Source of the DNA: Desulfocapsaceae bacterium
Lineage (GTDB): Bacteria; Desulfobacterota; Desulfobulbia; Desulfobulbales; Desulfocapsaceae
DNA length: 35,914 nucleotides
Direction: 5' to 3'
Assembly: GCA_031292275.1 (NCBI GenBank)
Contig: JARLHL010000107.1
Location: 1 to 35,914, forward strand
The notes beneath the pieces are model-generated. The model saw nothing but the letters and a program-made list of their open reading frames with translations. It ran no database searches and was not told where the DNA came from. Position 1 is the first letter of the stretch. Each line of letters opens with the position of its first letter. The translations under genes and the position numbers were made by a program. Below are positions 23,877-32,022 of the stretch, piece by piece.

Positions 23877-25595
23877 ATGTTTGCCGTTGACAAGGTACTT
23901 GCTGAACACTATCCCGCCCTCAATAGCAGCAGGATATGCTCTCCGCTGATCAAGTCGATGCTCCGGCGCCTGCTCCATGAACGCGCCTTTGCCGATTTTG
24001 CCGAGCGCTACCCGCACCTGCACGGCATCGAGTTCGTCGAACAGTCTCTGGAGTATTTCGACTTCAGCTACGCCGTCTCGGATCTGGAGCGGGAGAATAT
24101 CCCTGCCGCCGGCAAGGTGATGATCATCGCCAACCACCCCATCGGTTCCCTGGACGGCCTGGCCCTGCTGAAGCTGGTGCACGGGACCCGCTCCGACGTG
24201 AAAATCGTCGCCAACGACCTGCTGATGATGATCAACCCGCTGCAGCCCTTTCTGCTCCCCGTCCGCGCCATGCAGGGACTCAGCGTCAAGCAGCATATTG
24301 CCCGGATAACAGACGCCCTCGACCGGGAAGAGGCGGTCATCATGTTCCCCGCAGGCGAGGTCTCACGTCTGAGCCCCGGCGGCATCCGAGACGGCCGGTG
24401 GCACAAGGGATTTCTGAAAATGGCCGAGCGGGCCAAGGCCCCCATCCTGCCCATCCATATCTCCGGGCGCAACTCCGTCTCCTTCTATCTGGCCTCGCTT
24501 TTGGTGCGGCCCCTGTCGACCCTGATGCTGGTGGGCGAGATGTTCCGCCAGCGCGAGAAGCAGGTCCGGATGACCATCGGCTCCATCGTCCCCTATGAGG
24601 CCTACCGCAATATCTGCCTGGGCCGGAGCGACAAGATCAGGCTGTTCAGGAGGCATGTCTACAGGCTCGGCTCAGGGAAAAAGCCGCTCTTGCCCACGGT
24701 GTCGGCCATCGCTAGGCCCGAGCGCAAGACCGAACTGAAGCAGGCGATGCGCCAGGGCGAGAGGCTGGGCAGGACCCCGGACGGGAAGGCTATCTATCTC
24801 TTCGAGCCGTCGGGCTCGTCGCCGGTGATGCGGGAGATCGGCCGTCTCAGGGAGATAACCTTCCGGGCCGTGGGCGAAGGATCCGGCAAACGCCGCGACC
24901 TGGACATCTTTGACTGGCATTACCGTCACCTCGTCCTCTGGGATGAGGAGGACCTGGAGATTGCCGGCGCCTACCGTTTCGCCGACGCCGGCAGGATCGT
25001 CGAGGAAAAGGGGGCCGCCGGCCTCTATACCGGCAGCCTCTTCGACCTTGACCCGGCAAAATGCCCATTTCTCGACCAGGGCCTCGAACTCGGCCGCAGC
25101 TTCGTCCAGCAGAGGTACTGGGGAAGGCGAAGCCTCGACTATCTGTGGTACGGCATCGGCGCCTTCCTGACCAAAAACCCTCAGTACCGGTACCTGTTCG
25201 GCCCGGTCAGCATCAGCAACGCCATACCCCCGATGGCGCGTGATCTCCTCGTCTATTTCTACAAGCTCTACTTTGCCGGCAATACGCCCGCGCCCTGCTC
25301 CCGGAATCCCTTCAGCTTTTCCCAGCCCCTGTCCACGCTTGCAGCATCCTTCTCGGGCAATGACTATCCGGCGGATTTCAAGACGCTGAAGTCACTGCTG
25401 AACAACCTCGGCACCGCCGTGCCGCCGCTCTATAAGCAGTACACCGAACTCTGCGAACCCGGCGGCGTGGTCTTTCTCGATTTCAATATCGATCCGGCCT
25501 TCAACAACTGCGTTGACGGCCTGGTCATCGTCGATACCGACCGGCTCAAGGAACACAAACGAAAACGGTACATGGAGGAGACCGTCCTCAACTGA
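23877..25595 (+). CDS. olsF: Bifunctional acyltransferase, OlsF-like (PlsC-type plus GNAT-type domains)
   Basis: The N-terminal half (to about residue 290) is a PlsC/hemolysin-type O-acyltransferase with ANHPIGSLDG at residues 85-94 and FPAGEVSR further on. The C-terminal half (about 320-570) resembles the OlsB-type N-acyltransferase fold (REITFRAVGEGSGKRRD, then YRFADAGRI and ELGRSFV). This two-domain arrangement and a length of 572 aa match OlsF, which makes ornithine lipid by N-acylating ornithine and then O-acylating lyso-ornithine lipid. Some relatives work on other amino acids such as glycine. The ATG at 23877 has GGAG 5 bases upstream. It is followed by the PhoH gene 126 bases later, perhaps co-transcribed. 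Confidence 0.85.
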   Translation: MFAVDKVLAEHYPALNSSRICSPLIKSMLRRLLHERAFADFAERYPHLHGIEFVEQSLEYFDFSYAVSDLERENIPAAGKVMIIANHPIGSLDGLALLKLVHGTRSDVKIVANDLLMMINPLQPFLLPVRAMQGLSVKQHIARITDALDREEAVIMFPAGEVSRLSPGGIRDGRWHKGFLKMAERAKAPILPIHISGRNSVSFYLASLLVRPLSTLMLVGEMFRQREKQVRMTIGSIVPYEAYRNICLGRSDKIRLFRRHVYRLGSGKKPLLPTVSAIARPERKTELKQAMRQGERLGRTPDGKAIYLFEPSGSSPVMREIGRLREITFRAVGEGSGKRRDLDIFDWHYRHLVLWDEEDLEIAGAYRFADAGRIVEEKGAAGLYTGSLFDLDPAKCPFLDQGLELGRSFVQQRYWGRRSLDYLWYGIGAFLTKNPQYRYLFGPVSISNAIPPMARDLLVYFYKLYFAGNTPAPCSRNPFSFSQPLSTLAASFSGNDYPADFKTLKSLLNNLGTAVPPLYKQYTELCEPGGVVFLDFNIDPAFNNCVDGLVIVDTDRLKEHKRKRYMEETVLN

Positions 25596-25721
25596 CCCAA
25601 AACCGCAGGAAGCGGCAGACATGAAGCATGACGGTCTGCCGGGACCGGGGCTCGCGACAGGGGTCGCCCGCCTGATCAGGTCATATCACATCCAACCCCT
25701 TCCCCCTTCAGGACAGCACAC

Positions 25722-27059
25722 ATGCCGATGAAAATCTTCATCCTCGACACCAATGTTATTCTCCACGACAGTTCCTGCATCTACAACTTTGCTGAGCACG
25801 ATATCATCATCCCCATCACCGTCCTGGAAGAGCTGGATAATTTCAAGAAGGGCGGCCAGATCATCAACTACCATGCCCGCCAATTCGTCAGGGAACTCGA
25901 CAAGCTGAGCACCGACAAGCTCTTCAACGGGGGAATGCGCATCGGCGAGGGCATGGGGACGGTGGCAATCCGTCTTGAAATGGAGATGCATCCCGATCTC
26001 CGCAATATCTTCCTCAACGGGCACAAGGAGGACCATCGCATCCTCAATACCGCATACCATATCGCCCAGGCCCAGAAGGATCGCACAGTCATCCTGGTCA
26101 CCAAGGATGTCAACCTCCGGATGAAGGCGCGTTCGGTCAAGCTCATGGCCGAGGACTACACCACCGATTATGTCACCGATCCGGCCCATCTCTACTCCGG
26201 CTGCCGCTGCGAGGAAAACGTCCCCTCGACGGTGATCGAGAAGCTCTACGGCCAGGAAGGCACGATCTCCCCCCTGGACCTCAGCCCCGAGACGCCTCTG
26301 CGCCCCAACGAATACATGGTCCTGCGCAACGGTAAAAAGTCGGCTTTAGCCACCTATGTCGAAGGCGACACCGCCGGCGAATCGGTCATCAGACGGATCA
26401 TCAAGGAGACTGTCTACGGCATCAGTCCGCTCAACGCCGAGCAGTCCTTTGCCGTGCATGCCCTGCTCAACCCCAGGGTCAAGCTGGTCACCATCTCGGG
26501 AAAGGCAGGAACCGGCAAGACCCTGCTGGCGCTTGCGGCAGCGCTGGAGAGCCGCACCCACTACCGGCAGATCCTGCTGACGCGGCCGGTGATCCCGCTC
26601 TCCAATAAAGATATCGGCTACCTGCCGGGGGACATCCAATCCAAGATCAAGCCCTATATGCAGCCGCTCTACGATAATCTGGGCGTCATCCGGAGCCAGT
26701 TTCCCGAGAAGAGCGAGATGTTCCAGCGCCTGCAGAAGATGCTGGACGATGAGAAGCTGGCCATCGAGCCGCTGGCCTACATCCGCGGCAGGAGTCTCGG
26801 AAAGATGTTCATGATCGTCGACGAGGCCCAGAACCTGACGCCCCATGAGGTCAAGACCATCATCACCCGGGCCGGCGAAGGGACGAAGATCGCCCTGACC
26901 GGCGATATCAATCAGATCGACCACCCCTATCTCGGAATCCATTCCAACGGACTCACCACCCTGATCGACAAGATGCAGGGCCAGAGACTCTATGCCCATA
27001 TCGACCTGCGCAAGGGCGAGCGCTCGGAGCTGGCGGAATTGGCCAGCAATATCCTGTGA
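25722..27059 (+). CDS. phoH: PhoH family ATPase with N-terminal PIN domain
   Basis: The 445-aa protein joins an N-terminal PIN nuclease domain (ILDTNVILHD with the first acidic residue at Asp9, then VLEELDNFK and VTKDVNLRMKA) to a C-terminal PhoH ATPase. The ATPase domain has Walker A SGKAGTGKT near residue 260 and Walker B MIVDEAQN near 363, followed by LTGDINQID. PhoH2 proteins of this architecture act as RNA helicase/RNase enzymes. The ATG at 25722 has AGGA 8 bases upstream. The usual ybeY neighbour of the shorter PhoH is absent, which also fits the PhoH2 type. Confidence 0.95.
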   Translation: MPMKIFILDTNVILHDSSCIYNFAEHDIIIPITVLEELDNFKKGGQIINYHARQFVRELDKLSTDKLFNGGMRIGEGMGTVAIRLEMEMHPDLRNIFLNGHKEDHRILNTAYHIAQAQKDRTVILVTKDVNLRMKARSVKLMAEDYTTDYVTDPAHLYSGCRCEENVPSTVIEKLYGQEGTISPLDLSPETPLRPNEYMVLRNGKKSALATYVEGDTAGESVIRRIIKETVYGISPLNAEQSFAVHALLNPRVKLVTISGKAGTGKTLLALAAALESRTHYRQILLTRPVIPLSNKDIGYLPGDIQSKIKPYMQPLYDNLGVIRSQFPEKSEMFQRLQKMLDDEKLAIEPLAYIRGRSLGKMFMIVDEAQNLTPHEVKTIITRAGEGTKIALTGDINQIDHPYLGIHSNGLTTLIDKMQGQRLYAHIDLRKGERSELAELASNIL

Positions 27060-27158
27060 GGTCCCGATGAAAGATCTGGGAGGCTGCAGCCTCCGAGAGC
27101 AGAAGGACACTGCAAGGATAGCGGTGAACAATCCTGTAAAAAATGGTAGGATGAAAGC

Positions 27159-27671
27159 ATGCCGACTACAGGGATAATCCCGCAATCGCCGCCGCCGGAG
27201 CTCAGAGCGGAACCTCTTCCGGAAGGGTGCGATACTCAAACCATTTTTCACAAGATAGTCATGGACGCCTATACAGAAGCCCATCTCGTTGTCGCCGCCA
27301 TCAGGATCCTGCAGCACCAGAAAAGAACTCCGCCCAAGCTTGAGGAGGTCTGCTCACTGCTCGCGATCTCCGATGAGGCCGGCCACTCCTGCTGCCGGAA
27401 TCTCGCGAAGCTCGGCATAATCGAGGTGCTGGAAGACCCCTTTTCCCTCAATCTCACCGTGGCGAATCATCTGGAAATCGAAAAAATCCCAAAAAATGAG
27501 CAGGACGGCAAAGGACTGGCCCGGGAGCTTGAGCAGTTTCAGGCCAAGAAAATGAAGGAGGGGAAAAAGATCGCCGACATCCAGGCCGAGATGGCAAAAA
27601 AGAAGCAGGACATGCTCTCGGCCATCGAGTCGAAATTCAAAAAGGAGATGGAGAAGTTCAAGAAGGAGTAG
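27159..27671 (+). CDS. Unknown protein, winged-helix-like N-terminus and charged coiled-coil C-terminus
   Basis: I do not recognise this 170-aa protein. Residues about 35-105 look helical with a possible winged-helix pattern (EVCSLLAISDEAGHSCCRNLAKLGIIEVLED). From residue 115 on it is strongly charged, rich in Lys and Glu and predicted coiled coil (AKKMKEGKKIADIQAEMAKKKQ to the end). The ATG at 27159 follows TAGGA with a 7-base gap. It lies 99 bases after phoH on the same strand and converges on prfB. A role in nucleic-acid binding is possible but not shown. Confidence 0.75.
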   Translation: MPTTGIIPQSPPPELRAEPLPEGCDTQTIFHKIVMDAYTEAHLVVAAIRILQHQKRTPPKLEEVCSLLAISDEAGHSCCRNLAKLGIIEVLEDPFSLNLTVANHLEIEKIPKNEQDGKGLARELEQFQAKKMKEGKKIADIQAEMAKKKQDMLSAIESKFKKEMEKFKKE

Positions 27672-27682
27672 AGGCCGGGGGC

Positions 27683-27719
27683 CCGGGAATTCTCTTCATC
27701 ACTCCAAGGGAATTCCCGG
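27683..27719. terminator. Hairpin between convergent genes
   Basis: CCGGGAATTC (27683-27692) pairs perfectly with GAATTCCCGG (27710-27719) around a 17-base loop, between the stops of the unknown gene and prfB. Neither side has a T-run, so termination, if any, would be bidirectional and not of the simplest type. Confidence 0.4.
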
Positions 27720-27731
27720 ACCGGGACGACA

Positions 27732-28848
27732 TCAGGGCCTGTTGGCCCAGAGCAGATAGGCCTTGATGAAAGGATCCAGATTGCCGTCCAGGACCGCATC
27801 CACATTGCCCATCTCCTGATCGGTGCGGTGGTCCTTGATCAGCCTGTAGGGCTGCAGGACATAGGAGCGGATCTGGCTGCCCCAGGCGATTTCCTTTTTA
27901 TCGCCGTGCAGCTCCTCGCTGGCCTCGGCCTGACGCTCCTTCTCCAGCTTATAGAGGCGGGAGGCCAGCATCTTCATGGCCGTGTCCTTATTGCGGTGCT
28001 GCGAGCGCTCGTTCTGGCACTGGACCACGGTATTGGTCGGCAGATGGGTGATCCGGATTGCCGAGTCGGTCTTGTTGACGTGCTGGCCGCCGGAGCCGCT
28101 GGACCGGTAGGTGTCGATGCGCAGGTCTTTATCGTTGATGTCGACGACGATGGAATCGTCCAGTTCGGGCATGACCATGACCGAAGCGAAGGAGGTATGC
28201 CGCCTGCCGCTGGCATCGAAGGGCGAAATCCGCACCAGGCGATGGATGCCCAGCTCGGAGCGGAGATACCCGTAGGAGTACCGTCCCTTGACCATGATGG
28301 TCACGCTTTTGGTCCCGGCCTCATCGCCGGGAAGGATATCGACGATATCGGCGGCAAAGCCCTTTTCCTCGGCCCAGCGCAGGTACATGCGCATCAGGAT
28401 CCCGACCCAGTCCTGGGCCTCGGTACCGCCGGCGCCGGCATGGATGGAAATGATGGCGTTGTTGGAGTCGTGCTCGCCGCTGAACATGCATTCGAGTTCG
28501 GCCTGGGCGATATGCCCCTCTATCCCCGGCAGGTTGGCGGCGACCTCATGCTCCGTGTCGGCATCGCCTTCCTCGACAGCCATATCCAGCAGGAGTTCGG
28601 TCTCTTCCAGCTCCGACCATTTCCCCTCCCAGTTGGTGATGATATCCTGGAGCACGCCGTAGTCCTTCTGCACCTTCTTGGCCCGGATCGCATCGTTCCA
28701 GAATTCCGGGGCCAGGGTCTGCCGTTCCAGACGTTCGAGCTGGTCTTTTTTTCTCTCTAAGTCAAAGATGCTCCTTCAGCGCCAGCATTCTGTTCTTAAG
28801 GTCCTGCAACTTCTGTTTGGAAACGGCTGAGCCGGTATCTGTCGACAT
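27732..28848 (-). CDS. prfB: Peptide chain release factor 2, with programmed +1 frameshift
   Basis: RF2 recognises UGA and UAA and triggers peptide release. The gene is split: 28 codons from the ATG at 28848 (MSTDTGSAVSK) run into an in-frame UGA at 28762-28764. A +1 shift after CTT continues at GAC (28763) into the 343-codon main frame, giving 371 aa. The tripeptide motif SPF and the catalytic GGQ (SGSGGQHVNKTDSA) are present. TGAGGA lies 5 bases before the start. The shift site is intact, so this is an autoregulatory signal and not a pseudogene. The gene lies next to repeat copy A. Confidence 0.97.
28761..28776 (-). promoter_or_regulatory. prfB programmed frameshift site
   Basis: Read on the minus strand the site is AAGGAG-CAT-CTT-TGA-C: a Shine-Dalgarno-like stimulator three bases before the slippery CTT and the UGA stop. 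RF2 shortage slows termination at UGA and favours the +1 shift, so RF2 controls its own level. Confidence 0.97.
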
Positions 28849-28865
28849 CACAATCCTCACTGCTG

Positions 28866-28970
28866 TTTATATGATATGAAAGCTCTCCGGAAGCACAATC
28901 CTGCCCTGCCGGAGTGACAAGCTTTCGTATTTTGTTGAGGCCGGCCAATACGGTCCAGCCCTGCTGGTTA
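28866..28970 (+). repeat. Dispersed two-hairpin intergenic element, copy A
   Basis: ATATGAAAGCT (28874-28884) pairs with AGCTTTCGTAT (28920-28930), and CTCCGG (28885-28890) with CCGGAG (28909-28914), giving a long stem. CCAGC/GCTGG (28955-28967) is a second hairpin. It starts 18 bases upstream of the prfB start codon. A GC-rich hairpin (CCTGCGGC against GCCGCGGCAGG, 28981-29003) follows it. Confidence 0.65.
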
Positions 28971-29113
28971 TTGTTTCGTCCCTGCGGCTCGGGCCGCGGC
29001 AGGCGTCCTATCTCTTCGATCTTCCGGCTGGAAAGCGGGACAGATCGCCGCCATTATAATGGGAATTTCTCTATCCGTTAAGGGAAATACAGACCTGGGC
29101 CGCAAAACGCGAT

Positions 29114-30673
29114 TCAGGTCTCCCTGGACAGTCTGCGCCTGCGCCTCCGCCCGTCCAGAGTCAGGGCGGCCCCGGCCGCAAGACACAGCGGCGCAAAGAG
29201 ATGGCCAAGGCCGACAACGAAAGGGACCGTCTCGTTTAAGACGACATCATCGGCAGCCTGCCAGGGCACGAATATCTCCGAACGCTTCCGGACCCGCCCC
29301 AGCGGATCGATAAAACCTGAAATCCCGGTATTGGCGGCGCGAACCACGCTGCGCCTGTTCTCAACGGCGCGAAAGACCGTCATCGCAAAACTCTGCTGCG
29401 GGGCACTGGATTTACCATACCAGGCATCATTGGTCAAATTAAACAGGACATTTGCCCCCACCTTCGCCCATTTTTCAGCAATATCGGGGAATATGCTCTC
29501 ATAGCACAGTACCACCCCGATCCGCGCATCCCCGAAGACAATGGGGTTTTCCACGGTGCCGGGGGTAAAATCCCCCACCGTCTGGACGATGGGGGCGATA
29601 AACCACAGAAATTTTTTCATCGGCACATACTCGCCAAAGGGGACCAGGTGGGTCTTGGAGTATCTGCCGCCCAAGGTGCCGTCGGGCTTCAAGAGCATGG
29701 CGCTGTTGTAAAACCGGAACTTCCGGGTTTCAACGGCCTCGGCCCAGGGGGCGCCTGTGAGCAGGCCTGTATTGCTGCCTTCAACCATATACCACACAGG
29801 GGCCATCAGCCCGGGATGATACTCTGGGTAGAACGGCAAGGCCGTTTCCGGCCAGACCACCAGGGCCGGTTTATTGTCCGCAAAGAGCGATCTTGTCTGC
29901 CCCAGATAGGACATCACCGTCTTTTCCCTATCCTCGGGAACCCATTTCTCATTCTGCAGGATATTGCCCTGGACCACCCCGATGCGCATGGTCCTGGCCG
30001 TCGCCATCCACTGATCGAGGGACTGCCAGCGCCAGACGGAATAGAGAGACAGGCAGAGCAGCAGCACCGCCACCGGGGCGAGGACGGGCAGCCGCAGCGT
30101 CTTTTCCCGCCCCGTCAGGATCAGCGCCGCCAGGGTATTGGTCAGCAGCAGCACAAAGGTGATCCCGTAGTGCCCCGTCAGATCGGAAAGTTGAATCAGG
30201 CCAGGGACGCTCCACAGGCCGTAGCCCAAATCCATCCAGGGGAAGCCGGTAAAAATAAAGGAGCGGATCCAGTCCAGGCCCACCCAGATACAGGGCAGCC
30301 CCCAAAGGGCAGGCAGAGGCGACGGGCCCGCCAGCAGGATCCTGGCCGAAACGGCAAAGGCCATCACGAAGAGACTCAGGATCAGGGCCAGCAGGAACAG
30401 GGTCGGATAGGAGATATACCAGCCCAGGCCACCGTACCGTCCCATGACAATGATGATCCAGTAGAGCAGGGAGATGAAATGGACAAGACCGGTGACAAGA
30501 CCGCAACGCAGGGCCTGCCCCGGAGTCGCAGCCTTCAACGCCGTCAGAAGCGGGACCAGGGCGATGAAGAGCAGCGGCCAGAGGCCGCCGGTTCCGGGCA
30601 TCCCCAGACAGAGGAGGAGGCCTGAGGCAAGGGCCGGCAGGAGGGGGGCCTGCCGGATAAATGGGCGCATCAT
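29114..30673 (-). CDS. lnt: Apolipoprotein N-acyltransferase
   Basis: The 519-aa inner-membrane enzyme adds the third acyl chain to the N-terminal cysteine of lipoproteins. About six hydrophobic segments fill residues 1-215, followed by a nitrilase-type domain. The catalytic triad is visible as Glu in WPETALPF (near 272), Lys in YSKTHLVPFGEY (near 340) and Cys in VLCYESIFP (near 390). The ATG at 30673 overlaps the corC stop by 4 bases, the same order as the E. coli ybeX-lnt pair. The C-terminus carries a run of arginines. Confidence 0.97.
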   Translation of the reverse strand: MMRPFIRQAPLLPALASGLLLCLGMPGTGGLWPLLFIALVPLLTALKAATPGQALRCGLVTGLVHFISLLYWIIIVMGRYGGLGWYISYPTLFLLALILSLFVMAFAVSARILLAGPSPLPALWGLPCIWVGLDWIRSFIFTGFPWMDLGYGLWSVPGLIQLSDLTGHYGITFVLLLTNTLAALILTGREKTLRLPVLAPVAVLLLCLSLYSVWRWQSLDQWMATARTMRIGVVQGNILQNEKWVPEDREKTVMSYLGQTRSLFADNKPALVVWPETALPFYPEYHPGLMAPVWYMVEGSNTGLLTGAPWAEAVETRKFRFYNSAMLLKPDGTLGGRYSKTHLVPFGEYVPMKKFLWFIAPIVQTVGDFTPGTVENPIVFGDARIGVVLCYESIFPDIAEKWAKVGANVLFNLTNDAWYGKSSAPQQSFAMTVFRAVENRRSVVRAANTGISGFIDPLGRVRKRSEIFVPWQAADDVVLNETVPFVVGLGHLFAPLCLAAGAALTLDGRRRRRRLSRET

Positions 30674-31563
30674 TCTTTTTTTCCCTCTCCCCGCAGATGG
30701 GTGATTTCGACCATCTTGATATGCCGCTTGCTCGCCCCCTTGACAATGAAGCGAAGGTCCCCGATATCCACCGTATCACCGGCCACAGCCAGACGGCCGA
30801 GGCTGGCGATAACCAGGCCGCCGATGGACTCGTAAGGGCCATCCGGCAGAACAACCCGGAAACGTTCCTCCACCTCCTCGACATCCACCCGGGCATGAAC
30901 CAGGATGGTATCGGCACTGATCTCTTCTATGGTCGTCTCGTCAGTGTCGTATTCATCATCGATCTCGCCGACAATCTCCTCTATGACATCCTCAAGGGTG
31001 ATGAGCCCCCGGACCGTGCCGAATTCATCGGTCACCAGCGCCATGTGGGTCTTCCGTTTCTTAAAATCCTTCAGCAGTTCAACCACGGGCTTATGTTCAG
31101 AAATGAAGTGAGCAGGCTTCAGATAGTCTTCCAGCCCCTGGGTATTCCTGGCGGCCTGGGTGCAGAGTCTGAGGAGATCCTTGACATGGAGGATGCCGAT
31201 GATCCGGTCCGGATTCTCCCGGAAAATGGGCATCCTGGTAAAGCCCTCTTCAATCACCGCCGCCACCAGATCGTCAAGACTCGTAGAACACTCAAAACTG
31301 ATAATCTCCGCCGCCGGGGTCATGATCTCCACGGCCAGCGTATCGCGGAAATCGAAGATCGAGTTGATCATCTTCTCCTCGAGGCTGGAGATCAGGCCAT
31401 GCTCTTCTCCTTCTTCAAGGAGTCCCTGGATCTCGTGCTCCAGCGCCTCGGTGGTCTCCGGAGAGCGGTCCAGTGAAAGCAGGTTCATCAATCTGCGGAG
31501 AATCCCTTTTTTGGCCGCCGGTTCGGACACCTCGGATATGTCGTCTTCTGTATTCATTGTCAT
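30670..31563 (-). CDS. corC: CorC/YbeX-type CBS-domain protein (hemolysin family)
   Basis: The 297-aa soluble protein has two CBS repeats (VEIMTPAAEII to GILHVKDLL, and ISEHKPVVELLKDF to LITLEDVIEEIVGEI). These are followed by a C-terminal transporter-associated domain (RVVLPDGPYESIGGLV). There is no DUF21 membrane domain, so it is the short CorC/YbeX form. The role is linked to Mg2+/Co2+ handling in enterobacteria, but the molecular function is not settled. It is coupled to lnt by a 4-base overlap. Starts at 31563 and 31557 are both possible; neither has a strong ribosome-binding site. Confidence 0.93.
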   Translation of the reverse strand: MTMNTEDDISEVSEPAAKKGILRRLMNLLSLDRSPETTEALEHEIQGLLEEGEEHGLISSLEEKMINSIFDFRDTLAVEIMTPAAEIISFECSTSLDDLVAAVIEEGFTRMPIFRENPDRIIGILHVKDLLRLCTQAARNTQGLEDYLKPAHFISEHKPVVELLKDFKKRKTHMALVTDEFGTVRGLITLEDVIEEIVGEIDDEYDTDETTIEEISADTILVHARVDVEEVEERFRVVLPDGPYESIGGLVIASLGRLAVAGDTVDIGDLRFIVKGASKRHIKMVEITHLRGEGKKE

Positions 31564-32022
31564 TACGGAGTTATCGGACTCTCATGCTGGAGGATCTCAG
31601 GCACTATCAAATGAAATTTGTATCTTTTATATGTACGATTTTCGGAAGCAGCGGCCATGCCATGCCGAAGTGATGGCTTTCATATTTTTTTGCTGTCAGC
31701 CAGGTCCAGTCCAGCCATGCCGGCTCATATGATCCTGCCCCGGACATCGCCGGAGCAGTAAGATTAAGAATTTCAGCAGGAAATTTCAAGGTCTCCGGCC
31801 CCCTGCCGGACAGGCAGAAAAAAGTGCGCCCCTGGCGACTTGACAAGTTTTACCATAAAAACCAGCAATTACAAGCTTGAAAAATTATTTTTCTTTTCTA
31901 ATAAGGCCGGCAAGACTATAGTTACAGTGCATAAAGGCTGCGCCTCCGGTATGGCCGGGAAACGCTCCTGCTCCAGCGAAACCATCAGAAATGAAGAAAA
32001 AAGCACGCAACGAGGAACAGGT
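31564..32022. other. Divergent spacer between corC and the biotin carboxylase gene
   Basis: It contains repeat copy B and a GC-rich stretch (CCGGC/GCCGG, 31796-31809). At 31840 the hexamer TTGACA has no -10 partner at 16-18 bases. The plus-strand frame is open from 31840, but the first 61 codons show no family similarity. I see no confident promoter for either gene. Confidence 0.5.
31625..31726 (+). repeat. Dispersed two-hairpin intergenic element, copy B
   Basis: It shares CGGAAGCA (31643) and a 16-base word matching copy A at 14 of 16 positions (31658-31673). GCTTTCATAT (31676) and GTCCAGCC (31709) follow at spacings within one base of copy A. TTCGG (31641-31645) pairs with CCGAA (31665-31669), where copy A uses CTCCGG/CCGGAG. 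It lies 62 bases upstream of corC. Confidence 0.65.

Noticed and set aside
27732-28848. prfB as a pseudogene broken by an early stop
   Set aside because: The stop is part of the conserved RF2 programmed frameshift signal (AAGGAG, CTT, TGA, C).
31840-31868. TTGACA at 31840 as the promoter of the carboxylase genes
   Set aside because: No acceptable -10 hexamer at 16-18 bases.
31840-32022. 61-codon N-terminal extension of the biotin carboxylase
   Set aside because: No similarity to the family and no ribosome-binding site at its start; the TTG at 32023 has GAGGA at the right distance.
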